Source: JBBDWR01 sp040902745 (GTDB lineage: Bacteria > Actinomycetota > UBA4738 > HRBIN12). Taken from it: a stretch of DNA of 64,000 nt. The position numbers and the translations under genes were made by a program. Positions 23,708-33,466 of the stretch are shown piece by piece. The stretch's first letter is position 1. The number at the start of each line of letters is the position of its first letter. Below the pieces are notes generated by a model that ran no database searches, had not been told where the DNA came from, and saw nothing but the letters and a program-made list of their open reading frames with translations. The DNA lies in assembly GCA_040902745.1 (NCBI GenBank), contig JBBDWR010000014.1:1-64000 (forward strand), given 5' to 3'.

Positions 23708-24871
23708 ATGGCGCGGATCTTGTTCACGTTCGCGGGAGGCAGCGGTCATGCAGATCCGCTGGTGCCGATCGCCGAAGCTGCCAGCGCCGCTGGGCACAAG
23801 GTCGCTTTCGCGGGCGGGCGCTCCGGCGCGATCGTCGCCGAAGAGCAGGGATTCTCGGTGTTCCTGGCGTCGGATGGAGCCGGTGGAGCACCTTCCACGA
23901 TCGCACCGTTGCGTCCGCTCGACATGGAGCGCGAGTACGCGGTCCTGCGGGACTTCTATGCCGGCGTGGAGGCGAGTCGGCGAGCCGACCAGATCCTGGA
24001 GCTGTCGGAGCTATGGCGTCCCGACCTCGTCGTCTGCGATGAGGTCGACTTCGGCAGCATGGTCGCGGCGGAACGTCTCGGCCTTCCTCACGCCACCGTC
24101 CTCGTCACGGCAGCCGGATCGTTCGTGCGACCCGACGTCGTCGCCGAGCCGTTGCGCAAACTCCGCGACCAGCTCGGCCTGACGCCAGGCCCGGAGCGAG
24201 CAGTGCCGCATGGTTCCCTGGTGGTCTCCCCGTTCCCACCGAGCTTCCGAGACCCCGCGTATCCCCTGCCGCCGAACTCGATCTCGATCCGGTCCGAGCC
24301 CGTCGGCGTTCGCGTGCCGGATCCCGCGCGGGCATGGGGGTCGGCGAACTCCGATCGCGCGACCGTTCACCTCACCCTGGGCACGGTGTTCAACACCGAG
24401 TCGGGGGACCTCTTCGAGCGCGCGATCTCGGGCCTCCGGGAGCTCCCCGTCGAGGTCGTCGTGACGGTGGGCCGCGACCTCGACCCCGAGATGTTCGGCC
24501 CGCAACCGGCGAACGTGCACATCGAGCGCTTCATCCCGCAGTCGTCGCTGCTTCCCAACTGTGACCTGGTGGTCAACCACGGCGGTTCCGGCAGCGTGAT
24601 CGGGGCCCTCGCTCACGGACTTCCGATGGTCGTCCTCCCGATGGGCGCCGGTCAGGCGCTGAACGCCGATCGCTGCGAACAGCTCGGGGTCGGGATCACG
24701 CTCGATGCCGCCCGGGCCGGCCCGCAGATCATCACAACGGCGGTCACCGAGATGTTGGACGATGCCGACTTCCGTTTCGCAGCCGAAGCCGTCCGGCGGG
24801 AGATCGCCGCGCTCCCCGGCCCGGCGACCGTGGTGCCTCTCCTCGAGCAACACATCGTGGATGGTGGGTGA
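23708..24871 (+). CDS. glycosyltransferase, GT1/MGT type
   Basis: The 387-residue protein has the GT-B fold pattern: an N-terminal FTFAGGSGHADPLVPIAEAA (the GxGH acceptor-side loop of UDP-glycosyltransferases) and a C-terminal donor-binding motif IERFIPQSSLLPNCDLVVNH followed by GGSGSVIGALAHGLPMV. The HGGxGS...G..P motif is the signature of macrolide/ergosterol-type glycosyltransferases, which sugar-tag small hydrophobic molecules. The acceptor cannot be told. It ends directly at a SHOCT-gene remnant in the same frame. Confidence 0.85.
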   Translation: MARILFTFAGGSGHADPLVPIAEAASAAGHKVAFAGGRSGAIVAEEQGFSVFLASDGAGGAPSTIAPLRPLDMEREYAVLRDFYAGVEASRRADQILELSELWRPDLVVCDEVDFGSMVAAERLGLPHATVLVTAAGSFVRPDVVAEPLRKLRDQLGLTPGPERAVPHGSLVVSPFPPSFRDPAYPLPPNSISIRSEPVGVRVPDPARAWGSANSDRATVHLTLGTVFNTESGDLFERAISGLRELPVEVVVTVGRDLDPEMFGPQPANVHIERFIPQSSLLPNCDLVVNHGGSGSVIGALAHGLPMVVLPMGAGQALNADRCEQLGVGITLDAARAGPQIITTAVTEMLDDADFRFAAEAVRREIAALPGPATVVPLLEQHIVDGG

Positions 24872-25072
24872 GAGGGAACCCCCCGTCGACAGGCGGGCCG
24901 TTGGGCCGAACAAGAACAACAGCAGGCGCCCGTCCAGCAACAGGCAGCGCCCGCGGCGCCGAACACCGACGACAAGCTCGCGCAGCTCAAGGACCTGGGT
25001 GAACTCAAGTCGTCGGGCGTTCTGACGGAGGCCGAGTTCGAAGCGCAGAAGGCGAAGATCCTGGCCGGATAA
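24872..25072 (+). pseudogene. 3' remnant of a SHOCT-domain gene
   Basis: Directly after the glycosyltransferase TGA, the same frame runs 66 codons to TAA at 25070-25072 with no ATG, GTG or TTG. Its second half encodes a Gln/Ala-rich linker and DDKLAQLKDLGELKSSG followed by VLTEAEFEAQKAKILAG, a complete SHOCT domain, which normally ends membrane or phage-related proteins. The 5' part of that gene is missing, so a deletion or insertion joined this tail to the glycosyltransferase gene. Confidence 0.65.
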
Positions 25073-25276
25073 GTGGGTGGGGGAGGGTGACCCCATGTCC
25101 TTTCGGACACAGGAACCTGAAGTGCATGTCCGGGTGACGAAGGTAAGCCATCTACGGCCGCCAACGGTCATCTCGCGCGTGAGGCCCAGGGTCGAGCGAC
25201 CGCATCTGACCGTCGATGTCCGAACTTTGCCCGATGGCGCGTCACCACGGCGTCACCCGCGCCGACGGCGAAGACA
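25073..25276. other. remnant region containing a partial tRNA-Leu copy
   Basis: Bases 25097-25121 are identical to 26086-26110 inside the intact tRNA-Leu gene (anticodon loop through variable arm), in the same orientation, and the preceding cccca also matches. The rest diverges. No other gene is seen in this stretch. Confidence 0.7.
25097..25121 (-). repeat. 25-base tRNA-Leu fragment (possible attachment-site copy)
   Basis: Exact 25-base match to the anticodon-loop/variable-arm part of the tRNA-Leu at 26056-26142, located 989 bases away on the 3' side of that gene and in the same orientation. This is where the distal attachment site of an element integrated into the tRNA 3' half would lie. 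Confidence 0.7.
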
Positions 25277-25987
25277 TCAGCGCGACGCGGCGACCAACAG
25301 TTCAGCGAGACGCTCTGGCTGCTCGCGGAAGACCCCGTGACCCGTGTCGATCTCGACGACATCCGCGCCCACCGATGCCGCCATCACCCGTTGGGTCTCC
25401 GGAGGCACCAGCGTGTCGGCGATGGTCAGGACGTAGGTGCGGCGGCGGGAAGTCGGCAGATCACCGCGCCACTTCTCGCGCAACACGGCGATGCCCTGGG
25501 GACGCTGCGTTCGCTCGAGGTAGGTCCGCACCGAGTCCCGCTCGACCGGGTCGGCCGCGGCGACGTACCGGTCAATGTTCAGGGCACACAGACCAGGGGC
25601 GGCGCTGAGGATCAGTCCATCGAAGGCGGCGATCCCTGCTTCTTCGCCGGCCTCGAAAGGATCGCCGCCGACGAGGAGGTCCAACACCGACACGCCATCC
25701 CGCGGGATCCAAGCCGCGACGAACACCACCGGCACGTCGGGGTGCTCCACGGCGATCCTCGAGGCGGTGAAGCCTCCGAACGAGTAGCCGACCAGCACGA
25801 CGTCAGCCAGGTCATCGGGGAGGACGGCGCGCACGGCGTCCGCGTACTCCTCCAGGCTCGCGTCGGCGTCCTCACACGGCAGATCGACGACGATCACCGC
25901 GTGACCGGCCGCCTCCAGAGGATCGATCAGCGGCTCCATCGTGGCGGGCGTGTCCCAGGCGCCGGGAACGACGAGGAACGTGGTCAT
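25277..25987 (-). CDS. alpha/beta hydrolase
   Basis: The 236-residue protein has the fold pattern VVPGAWDTPATMEPL (oxyanion region), the nucleophile elbow VLVGYSFGGF (Ser69), and the catalytic-His region VVEIDTGHGVFREQP near the C-terminus. It resembles small esterase-like hydrolases of the EstA/YdeN kind. ATG at 25987 is chosen since the fold begins there; an ATG at 26023 adds 12 unlike residues. It is the only gene between the tRNA-Leu and its partial copy, so it may be the cargo of a shrunken integrated segment. Confidence 0.85.
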   Translation of the reverse strand: MTTFLVVPGAWDTPATMEPLIDPLEAAGHAVIVVDLPCEDADASLEEYADAVRAVLPDDLADVVLVGYSFGGFTASRIAVEHPDVPVVFVAAWIPRDGVSVLDLLVGGDPFEAGEEAGIAAFDGLILSAAPGLCALNIDRYVAAADPVERDSVRTYLERTQRPQGIAVLREKWRGDLPTSRRRTYVLTIADTLVPPETQRVMAASVGADVVEIDTGHGVFREQPERLAELLVAASR

Positions 25988-26055
25988 AGGCAGACCCTCC
26001 GGCTCGGTGAGAGCATCGAACACCGAGAGGGGTCATCGCCGCAAGTCGCGCAACC

Positions 26056-26142
<87 letters not shown>

Positions 26143-26294
26143 GAGTGGAACCGGAATGGTAACAGGGCACTTGTTGCCCATCGTGCCTGCTCCGGGGCAT
26201 CGGGGAACACGTTGCTAGGATGTGCCGAACCCGGCCGGAGCCCGATCCGCCGAACCGGACCGGCACACGCGATCCTGACCCCGGAGCAGTCCGC

Positions 26295-27044
26295 ATGGCC
26301 ATCCTCCGAGACTTCGAACGCCGCCTCGAAGGCATCGTCGAGGGCTCGTTCGCGAAGGTGTTCCGCGGTGGTCTGCAACCCGTGGAACTCGCCAAGCGCG
26401 TCCTCAAGGAGATGGACTCAGGCAAGACCGTCGGCGTCCGCGAGATCTGGGCCCCCAACCGATTCGCCTTCACCGTGTCCCAGGCGGATCACGAACGGTT
26501 CGCCAACGCCGAGGGGGCGCTCGTGGACGAGCTCCAGCAGGTATGCCGCGATCACGCGATCGAACGCCGCTGGGGTCTGCTCGGCCCGCCCGAAGTGACC
26601 TTCGAGGTCGATGAGGCGCTCGGCAAGGGTCGGTTCCGATGCGACGCCACGCTGGTCGAAGGAGCGGAGCGGCTGGAACCATGGAAGATGCAGGCGCCTG
26701 CTCCGACGGCTGCTCCCACCCCCACCCAGGGCACCGCGCTCGGTGATCCCAACGGACCTGTGGTGCTCGCCTTCATGGAGAACGGCGTCGCCGGACGCAC
26801 GGTTCGCATCCAGAAGCCCAAGGTGACGATCGGCCGGCTCCCCGAATGTGACGTTGTCGTCTCGGATCCGGGCGCGTCGCGCCATCACGCCCAGATCGAG
26901 CAGCGTGACGGCGGCTACGTGCTCACCGACCTCGGTTCGACCAACGGAACGCTGGTGAACGATCAGCCCGTCACCACCTATCGGATGCAACTGGGCGATC
27001 GCATCATGATCGGCGAGACCGTGCTCGAACTTCGGGAGGGCTGA
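26295..27044 (+). CDS. fhaA: FHA-domain protein FhaA (DUF3662-FHA)
   Basis: The 249-residue protein has an N-terminal DUF3662 domain (MAILRDFERRLEGIVEGSFA then FRGGLQPVELAKRVLKEMD) and a C-terminal FHA domain with IGRLPECDVV, SRHHAQIE and LTDLGSTNGTLVN, the phosphothreonine-binding loops. In mycobacteria FhaA is a PknB substrate and organises lipid-II synthesis with MviN. It heads the operon fhaA-fhaB-PP2C-ftsW/rodA-pbpA-pknB. ATG at 26295 is the family start; the frame is open upstream to 26220. Confidence 0.94.
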   Translation: MAILRDFERRLEGIVEGSFAKVFRGGLQPVELAKRVLKEMDSGKTVGVREIWAPNRFAFTVSQADHERFANAEGALVDELQQVCRDHAIERRWGLLGPPEVTFEVDEALGKGRFRCDATLVEGAERLEPWKMQAPAPTAAPTPTQGTALGDPNGPVVLAFMENGVAGRTVRIQKPKVTIGRLPECDVVVSDPGASRHHAQIEQRDGGYVLTDLGSTNGTLVNDQPVTTYRMQLGDRIMIGETVLELREG

Positions 27045-27046
27045 GG

Positions 27047-27523
27047 GTGTCTCGGTTCGCGCTGACCATGTTGCAGATCGGCTTGCTCCTGCTGCTGTAC
27101 CTGTTCATCTGGCGGATCGTCCGTGCCGTCGGCTCCGGGATGTCCGACCGTGCCACCAAGCCGGCCCCGGCCGTGCCCGCCGCTCCTAGCCCCGCCGCGG
27201 CGAAACCGCGTCGGCGCAAAGCGGCAGGCCCGCCGAGTTCGGTCATCGTGCGCACACAGCAGGGAAAGAAGGCGAGTACTCACAAGCTCGACGGTGACGA
27301 CGTCGAGATCGGCCGCGCCGCGGGATGCGCGATCACGTTGGACGACACCTACGCATCACAATCACATGCACGGCTGTCGTATCGCGACGGCGCGTGGGCG
27401 ATCCAAGACCTGGGCTCGACCAACGGGACGTTCCTCAACGAACGGCGTCTCGAAGGCACGAGCGAGGTCCGCGCCGGGGACCGCATCCGCATCGGCACCA
27501 CGATCCTGGAGTTGCGCGCGTGA
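27047..27523 (+). CDS. fhaB: FHA-domain membrane protein FhaB
   Basis: The 158-residue protein begins with one membrane helix (LQIGLLLLLYLFIWRIV), then a Pro/Ala linker and a C-terminal FHA domain (IGRAAGCAITLDD, SQSHARLSY, IQDLGSTNGTFLN). FhaB (FipA) is a target of PknA/PknB and links kinase signalling to division in mycobacteria. It starts with GTG 2 bases after fhaA, and its stop overlaps the phosphatase start as GTGA. Confidence 0.93.
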   Translation: MSRFALTMLQIGLLLLLYLFIWRIVRAVGSGMSDRATKPAPAVPAAPSPAAAKPRRRKAAGPPSSVIVRTQQGKKASTHKLDGDDVEIGRAAGCAITLDDTYASQSHARLSYRDGAWAIQDLGSTNGTFLNERRLEGTSEVRAGDRIRIGTTILELRA

Positions 27524-28767
27524 AGGCGACCGTCGCGGCGGCGACCGACATCGGCAAGGTCCGCTCCGGCAACGAGGACGCCTACCTCGTCGAGGTTCCC
27601 CTCATCGCGGTCGCCGATGGGATGGGCGGGCACCAAGGCGGTGAGGTCGCCTCGCACCTGGCCCTGGAGACGATCGAAACGCTGTTCAAGCATCAGCGAG
27701 GAACGTTGGCCGAGCAGGTTGCCGAGGCGAACCACGCGGTGCACGAGCGCTCGCTGCGCGACGCATCCGTGTCGGGGATGGGGACCACCCTCACCGCTGC
27801 GGTCGCCGACGGCGATCGGCTGCGACTCGCACACGTCGGAGATTCCCGTGCCTACCTGGTTCGCGACGGAGAGCTGCGCTCGCTCACCGAAGATCACACG
27901 ATGGTGCGGGAGATGGAACTGCGCGGCGAGCTGACCGCCGAAGAGGCGTCGGCCCATCCCCACCGCAGCGTTCTGACGCGCGCGATCGGGACCGATTCCG
28001 ACGTCCGCGTCGACGAGGGCATCGTCGACCTCGTCGACGGCGACCGTCTGCTGCTGTGCACCGACGGCCTGACGGGCATGGTCGACGACGACCGGATCCT
28101 CGCCGTGCTCCGCGACACACCCGACCCGTCCGATGCCGTTCGCATCCTGGTCCGCGAGGCCAACGAGAACGGGGGGGTCGACAACGTCACCGCCGTGATC
28201 GTCGACTTCTCCGGCGAACCCGGCAGAGCGGCGAGCGCCCCCGGACCGGCGACCGGCGCGACCCGCGTGTCCACCTCGACGATGCCGGACCGGGGCCCGA
28301 CGCCGCCTCCTCCCCCCGCCGGCGGGGCCAAGCGGCGGTCGTTCCCGCTGGGAAAGGTCGCGATCTGGGTCGGCGTGTTCGTCCTGGTCTTGGTGGTCGC
28401 CCTCGTTGGAACCCGTCTGTATCTCGACCGACAGTGGTACGTCGGCGTCGAAGGAGACAAGGTCGCGATCTTCCGCGGCGTTCCCTCCGAACTGCTCGGG
28501 TTCGATCTCTCGAGCCCGGCGGTGGTCACGCCGGTCACGGCGACGCAGGCGCAGCAACTGCAATTCTTCTCGGGTCTCGCGGAAGGGATCTCGGTCTCGG
28601 ACCGCGCCGCGGCCGATGAGATCGTGCGCCAGATCGAACAAGACCTGGCAGAGCTCGAGCGCCAGCAGGAGCAGCAGGATGCAAACGGCACCAACGCCGG
28701 TGGCGGCAACCAGAACGGGGGCGGTGGCGGCGGGGGCGCCCAGCCCGACGCGAGGCCGGCACCGTGA
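27520..28767 (+). CDS. pstP: PP2C-family Ser/Thr phosphatase (PstP)
   Basis: The 415-residue protein has the PP2C core (residues 1-235) with KVRSGNEDAYL, VADGMGGHQGGEVAS, MGTTLTAAV, HVGDSRAYL, LLCTDGLTGMV and GGVDNVTAVIVDF, which hold the metal-binding aspartates. A single membrane helix follows (residues 278-300), then an extracytoplasmic domain (YVGVEGDKVAIFRGVP) and a Gln/Gly-rich tail. It reverses PknB phosphorylation. It starts with GTG overlapping fhaB and ends overlapping the ftsW-like gene by GTGA. Confidence 0.95.
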   Translation: MKATVAAATDIGKVRSGNEDAYLVEVPLIAVADGMGGHQGGEVASHLALETIETLFKHQRGTLAEQVAEANHAVHERSLRDASVSGMGTTLTAAVADGDRLRLAHVGDSRAYLVRDGELRSLTEDHTMVREMELRGELTAEEASAHPHRSVLTRAIGTDSDVRVDEGIVDLVDGDRLLLCTDGLTGMVDDDRILAVLRDTPDPSDAVRILVREANENGGVDNVTAVIVDFSGEPGRAASAPGPATGATRVSTSTMPDRGPTPPPPPAGGAKRRSFPLGKVAIWVGVFVLVLVVALVGTRLYLDRQWYVGVEGDKVAIFRGVPSELLGFDLSSPAVVTPVTATQAQQLQFFSGLAEGISVSDRAAADEIVRQIEQDLAELERQQEQQDANGTNAGGGNQNGGGGGGGAQPDARPAP

Positions 28768-30113
28768 GCAGGGTCGAGACCACCGAGGACCGCTGGCTCC
28801 GAGGTGTCCTGCCGCTACTGTCCGCGCTCGCCATCGCCCTCGGTGCGTACGTGCTCGTCGGACTGGGCAAGAAGGGGAAGTTCCCGGCGACACTGTCGTT
28901 GTACGGGGCGATCTTCATCGTCGGGTTCGCGGCGGCGTTCCTCGTGATCCGTCGGTACGCGCCCAAGACCGACCCGGTGATGTTCCCGGTGGCAGGCGCG
29001 CTCGCCGGGATCGGGTTCGCCGTGATCTTCCGGCTCGACGGGAACCTCGCGGCCGAACAGAGCACGTGGCTGATCGTCGGGCTCCTCGCGTTCTGCGCGA
29101 CCCTGATCGTGGTGCGGGATCATCGTCAGCTCGACGCGTACACCTACACGATCGGGTTGATCGGCGTCGCGTTGCTGTTGCTGCCGATCGTGCCCGTGAT
29201 CGGGCAGACGATCAACGGCGCCCGGCTGTGGGTACAGATCGGTCCGATCGGGTTCCAGCCCTCGGAGCTCGGCAAGGTCTTCATCGTCGTGTTCCTCGCC
29301 TCATACCTGTCGGCCAAGCGGGAGCTGCTGCGCGTCGGGACCGGCGGATGGGGTCCCCTGCGGCTGCCCCAAGCCCGACACCTCGGTCCCTTGCTGCTCG
29401 CGTGGGGCGCGTCCCTGATGATCCTGTTCGTCCAGAAGGACCTGGGCGCGTCGCTGCTCTACTTCGCGATCTTCGTCGTGATGCTGTGGGTCGCCACCGG
29501 CCGCCCCGCCTACCTGGTGATCGGCGTGCTTCTGTTCGCTGCCGGTGCGTGGCTCGGCTACCTCGCCTTCAGCCACGTGGAGACCCGCGTCGATCTATGG
29601 CTGCACGCGCTGGACCCGAGCATGCTGCGCGAGGGCGCGAGCCAGCTCGCCGAGGGCCAGTTCGCGATGGCGAGCGGCGGGATCCTCGGCAGCGGACTCG
29701 GACAGGGCGTTCCGTACCGGATCCCGTTCGCGGTAACCGACTTCATCTTCGCGGCCATCGGTGAGGAACTGGGGTTGCTCGGAACCACCGCGGTGCTGTT
29801 GCTGTTCGTCGCTCTCGTCGGGAGGGGATTGCAAACGGCGCTCCGTGCCACGGACGACTTCGGCAAGCTGCTCGCGACCGGGCTTGCGACGCTCGTCGGC
29901 CTTCAGGCGTTCGTGATCATCGGCGGCGTGACGCGGGTGATCCCGCTGACCGGGGTGACACTACCGTTCATGAGCTACGGCGGCTCGAGCTTGGTGAGCA
30001 ACTTCATCATCCTCGCGTTGCTGGTGCGCGTCGCGTCCGGCCCCGCTCCACAACGCGGACCGCTGCGGGGGCCGCGTCGCGCGGGGATCGAGGAGGAACC
30101 CCCCGATGGATAG
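28764..30113 (+). CDS. FtsW/RodA/SpoVE family glycosyltransferase
   Basis: The 449-residue multi-pass membrane protein belongs to the SEDS family that polymerises lipid II into glycan strands. It has about twelve hydrophobic segments, QTINGARLWVQIGPIGFQPS (the conserved loop), KDLGASLLYF, IGEELGLLG and the C-terminal TLPFMSYGGSSLVSNF. In this operon context it is the partner of the class B penicillin-binding protein encoded next. Its last 8 bases overlap pbpA. Confidence 0.95.
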   Translation: MSRVETTEDRWLRGVLPLLSALAIALGAYVLVGLGKKGKFPATLSLYGAIFIVGFAAAFLVIRRYAPKTDPVMFPVAGALAGIGFAVIFRLDGNLAAEQSTWLIVGLLAFCATLIVVRDHRQLDAYTYTIGLIGVALLLLPIVPVIGQTINGARLWVQIGPIGFQPSELGKVFIVVFLASYLSAKRELLRVGTGGWGPLRLPQARHLGPLLLAWGASLMILFVQKDLGASLLYFAIFVVMLWVATGRPAYLVIGVLLFAAGAWLGYLAFSHVETRVDLWLHALDPSMLREGASQLAEGQFAMASGGILGSGLGQGVPYRIPFAVTDFIFAAIGEELGLLGTTAVLLLFVALVGRGLQTALRATDDFGKLLATGLATLVGLQAFVIIGGVTRVIPLTGVTLPFMSYGGSSLVSNFIILALLVRVASGPAPQRGPLRGPRRAGIEEEPPDG

Positions 30114-31620
30114 CCAGATCCGCCGCCTCGCTGTGGGCCTGCTCGTGCTGCTCGTGATCCTGCTCTTCGGCGTCAACTACGTGCAGGTGTTCGCCGCCGA
30201 CTCGATCGCCGACAACCCGGCCAACGCGTACCGCCAGTTCGTCGCCGAGTCGGAGGTCGATCGCGGGCGGATCCTCGCGAACGACGCGCAGACGCCGCTC
30301 GCGATCTCGCGCGAGACCAACGGGGAGTTCACCTACCAGCGCCGGTATCCGCGGGGTGAGCTGTATGCCCACCTCACCGGCTACTACTCCTTGTTCTTCG
30401 GTCGCACGGAGTTGGAGGGGTCGTTCAACGAGTACCTGTCGGGTGACGCGCCGGAACTGCTCCCCCAAACGCTCGGAGACTTCATCCAGGGCAACCCGAA
30501 ACGCGGCGCGTCGATCGTCACCACGCTCGACCCGGATCTGCAGGAACTCGCGATGGACATCGTGGGCGGGATGAGGAACGGGGGCGCCATCGTGATGATG
30601 GAGCCCGACACCGGCAACGTCCTGGTCTCCGCCGCCAATCCGACCTTCGACCCGAACGCGCTCTCGACGCAGGACTCGGAGGCGGCGGAGAAGGCGATCA
30701 CCGCCCTCAACGACGACCCCGCCAAGCCGTTGCTGTCGCGAGCGAGCGACGAGTTGTACCCACCGGGATCGGTGTTCAAGATCGTCACGGCGGCGGCGGC
30801 ACTCGAGAACGGCTACACACCGAGCAGCAGGATCCGAAATCCCCTCGACCTCACGTTGCCGCAGACCACGGAGACGCTGGAGAACTTCGGCGGGTCACAC
30901 TGCCTGGGCGGCGCATCCGAGATCACGCTCGCGCAAGCGTTCCAGATCTCGTGCAACGTCTCGTTCGGCACGCTCGGGCTCGAACTCGGACCCCGCAAGC
31001 TCGGGCGACAGGCGCAGGCGTTCGGCTTCTGTCTGTGGAACCCGCCCGGATCGTGCCTCACCGACACGGTTCCGTTCGACATCCCCTACACCGCCGGCCG
31101 CTACCCCGACACGGAGTACTTCGTGGACAACGAACCGCTGGTTGCGTTCTCCGGTATCGGGCAGGCCGACGTCGCCACGAACCCGATGTCGATGGCGATG
31201 GTCGCCTCGGCCGTCGCGAACGATGGGGTGTTGATGCGACCTCGCCTGGTTTCGGAGGTCCGGGACCCGCAGGGCCGCGCGATCGAACGGTTCGAACCGG
31301 ATGAGGCCGGTGTCGCGGTATCGCCCGAGACCGCACAGGACCTCACCGACATGATGGTGAGCGTCGTGGAGCCGGGGGGCACGGGGACCGCGGCGGCGAT
31401 CTCCGGGGTGAGCGTCGCGGGCAAGACCGGCACGGCGCAGACGCGCGAGGGGGCGTTTCCCCACGCGTGGTTCGTCTCGTTCGCCCCCGCCGAGGACCCG
31501 CAGGTTGCCGTTGCGGTTATCGTGCTCAACGGTGGCGACCTCGGGAACGAGGCGACCGGAGGGGCGATCTCGGCGCCGATCGCGAAGCAGATGATCGAAG
31601 CTGCGCTGGAGGGAGGGTAG
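30106..31620 (+). CDS. pbpA: class B penicillin-binding protein PbpA
   Basis: The 504-residue transpeptidase has one N-terminal membrane helix (residues 8-25), a dimerisation/pedestal region and the penicillin-binding domain with SxxK (YPPGSVFKIV, Ser222), SxN (ISCN, Ser282) and KTGT (AGKTGTAQT, Lys440). It crosslinks peptidoglycan with the SEDS partner upstream. Four Cys residues lie in the transpeptidase part (residues 266, 283, 309 and 317), which is unusual for an exported domain and may form disulfides. GAGGAGG precedes the ATG. Confidence 0.95.
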   Translation: MDSQIRRLAVGLLVLLVILLFGVNYVQVFAADSIADNPANAYRQFVAESEVDRGRILANDAQTPLAISRETNGEFTYQRRYPRGELYAHLTGYYSLFFGRTELEGSFNEYLSGDAPELLPQTLGDFIQGNPKRGASIVTTLDPDLQELAMDIVGGMRNGGAIVMMEPDTGNVLVSAANPTFDPNALSTQDSEAAEKAITALNDDPAKPLLSRASDELYPPGSVFKIVTAAAALENGYTPSSRIRNPLDLTLPQTTETLENFGGSHCLGGASEITLAQAFQISCNVSFGTLGLELGPRKLGRQAQAFGFCLWNPPGSCLTDTVPFDIPYTAGRYPDTEYFVDNEPLVAFSGIGQADVATNPMSMAMVASAVANDGVLMRPRLVSEVRDPQGRAIERFEPDEAGVAVSPETAQDLTDMMVSVVEPGGTGTAAAISGVSVAGKTGTAQTREGAFPHAWFVSFAPAEDPQVAVAVIVLNGGDLGNEATGGAISAPIAKQMIEAALEGG

Positions 31621-33456
31621 ATGGCGAACGGCGACATGAGTTCTTCCGTGCTGAACGGGCGCTACTCCCTGGAGGCCCTGATCGGCGAGGGTGGGATGGC
31701 GAAGGTCTATCGCGCGACCGACCAGCAGCTCGACCGCACGGTCGCCGTCAAGATCCTCAAGCCCGAGTTCGCCAGCGACGACTCGTTCGTCGATCGGTTC
31801 CGCCGCGAGGCGCAGACCGCCGCGAAACTCAACCACCCCAACCTCGTCGGCGTCTACGACACGGGTGACGAGGGCAACATCCACTACATCGTCATGGAGC
31901 ACATCCAGGGACGTACCCTGGCCGACTTCTTCGCAGGCGGTGGGCGACTGGCGCCGATGAAGGCGGTCCAGCTCGTGGAGCAGGTCGCCGGGGCGCTTTC
32001 GTACGCGCATCAGCAGGGGGTCGTGCACCGCGACATCAAGCCCGGCAACATCATGGTGACGCGCGAAGGTGAGGTGAAGGTCACCGACTTCGGCATCGCT
32101 CGGCTCATCACGACGCAGCACACGATCGCCCAGACGGCCGCGGTGCTCGGGACGGCGGCCTACCTCTCTCCGGAACAGGCTCGGGGCGAAGTCGTCGACG
32201 AGCGTTCCGACATCTACTCCTTGGGGTGCGTGCTGTACGAGTCGCTGGTCGGCAAGGCGCTGTTCGAGGGCGACTCGCCGGTCGCGATCGCCTACAAGCA
32301 CGTGAACGAGCAGCCGCCACCTCCGTCGTCGCTCAACGCCGACGTGAACCCCGACCTGGACGCGGTCGTGATGCGTGCGCTTTCCAAGAACCCCGTGAAC
32401 CGCTACCAGACGGCCGACGACTTCCGCCATGACCTCGAGGCGCTTCGCAACGGCGGCCAGGTCTCCGCGACGCCACTGCTCGGTGCCGCTGCCGCCACCA
32501 CGCAGGTGATCCGTCCCGGTGCGCCGGGGCCGACGACCTCGGTGCTGCCTCCCGAGGAGGAGGAGAACAACCGGCGGAAGTGGATCATCGGCATCATCGT
32601 CGGGGTGCTCCTGATCGGCGCCTTGATCGCCGGAGCGTGGTGGCTCGCGAGCTCGGTGCTCAGCGACGAAGGTGGGACGAAGAAGGCGATCCCGGAAGGG
32701 ATCGTTGGCTCCACCGAGGAGGACGCAACGGGCGTCCTCACGGATGGAGGGTTCACGAACGTCTCTTCCAGGGCTGTTGACGACGTACCCGACGACGACT
32801 TCGAACCCGGTGACGTCTCCGCCGTGGATCCCGCAGAGGGCAAGGTCGTCCCGCTCGATCGCGAGATCGTTCTCACAGTGGTCCGGGAGCCCGGCGAGGA
32901 GGCCGTCCCGAGCGTCGCAGGTCTGAGCGGTGCTGAGGCCACAGCGCTGCTCGAGGGCGAGCCGTACTTCTTCACGGTCCAGACGGTGGATCGATTCGAC
33001 GAGGCGCCGGTAGGAACCGCCGTGCGCACCAACCCAGCGTCGGGCGAGTCACTCGCCCCGCAGTCCGAGATAACGCTCGTGATCTCCAAGGGACCGGAGC
33101 AGGAGCCGTCCCCGGACCCGATCCTGCCCGTCGTGCCGAACGTCGTGTGCCGCCCCGAAGGCGCGGCCGTCAACAAGCTCACGAAGAATTTCCAAGCAGA
33201 GTTCGCGGGCGAATCTGCTAATCCGTCGTGCCCGGGCCCGGGTCGCGTCTCCAAGCTGCAGCCTGTAGCCGAGTCGTCACTCGCAGAAGGGTCCGTGGTG
33301 CGGTACTGGCTCACGCCGGAGGAGCCAAGCCCGCCGTCCTCATCGAGGGAAGGGTCCAATGAGGGACCCGGATCGGGCGACGACAATGGCAAGGGCAAGG
33401 GCCACGGGCCCAAGGAGCGGTCTGGTCCGCCGCGGCGTGTCGGCTCATCGAAGTAG
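31621..33456 (+). CDS. pknB: PASTA-domain Ser/Thr protein kinase PknB
   Basis: The 611-residue protein has an N-terminal Hanks-type kinase (GEGGMAKVYRA glycine loop, Lys44, HRDIKPGN catalytic loop, DFGIAR, activation loop up to SPEQARGE), a membrane helix (residues 321-343), and about three PASTA-like extracytoplasmic repeats (from residue 352) that sense muropeptides or lipid II. The tail after residue 575 is Ser/Pro/Gly/Lys-rich and basic. The ATG directly abuts the pbpA stop. It should phosphorylate FhaA and FhaB encoded in the same operon. Confidence 0.95.
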   Translation: MANGDMSSSVLNGRYSLEALIGEGGMAKVYRATDQQLDRTVAVKILKPEFASDDSFVDRFRREAQTAAKLNHPNLVGVYDTGDEGNIHYIVMEHIQGRTLADFFAGGGRLAPMKAVQLVEQVAGALSYAHQQGVVHRDIKPGNIMVTREGEVKVTDFGIARLITTQHTIAQTAAVLGTAAYLSPEQARGEVVDERSDIYSLGCVLYESLVGKALFEGDSPVAIAYKHVNEQPPPPSSLNADVNPDLDAVVMRALSKNPVNRYQTADDFRHDLEALRNGGQVSATPLLGAAAATTQVIRPGAPGPTTSVLPPEEEENNRRKWIIGIIVGVLLIGALIAGAWWLASSVLSDEGGTKKAIPEGIVGSTEEDATGVLTDGGFTNVSSRAVDDVPDDDFEPGDVSAVDPAEGKVVPLDREIVLTVVREPGEEAVPSVAGLSGAEATALLEGEPYFFTVQTVDRFDEAPVGTAVRTNPASGESLAPQSEITLVISKGPEQEPSPDPILPVVPNVVCRPEGAAVNKLTKNFQAEFAGESANPSCPGPGRVSKLQPVAESSLAEGSVVRYWLTPEEPSPPSSSREGSNEGPGSGDDNGKGKGHGPKERSGPPRRVGSSK

Positions 33457-33459
33457 GCT
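33454..33459 (+). promoter_or_regulatory. -10 box (TAGGCT) of a probable leaderless transcript
   Basis: TAGGCT ends 7 bases before the ATG at 33467 and there is no ribosome-binding site. The TAG of this box is also the pknB stop codon (33454-33456). Confidence 0.4.
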
Positions 33460-33466
33460 GGACGCG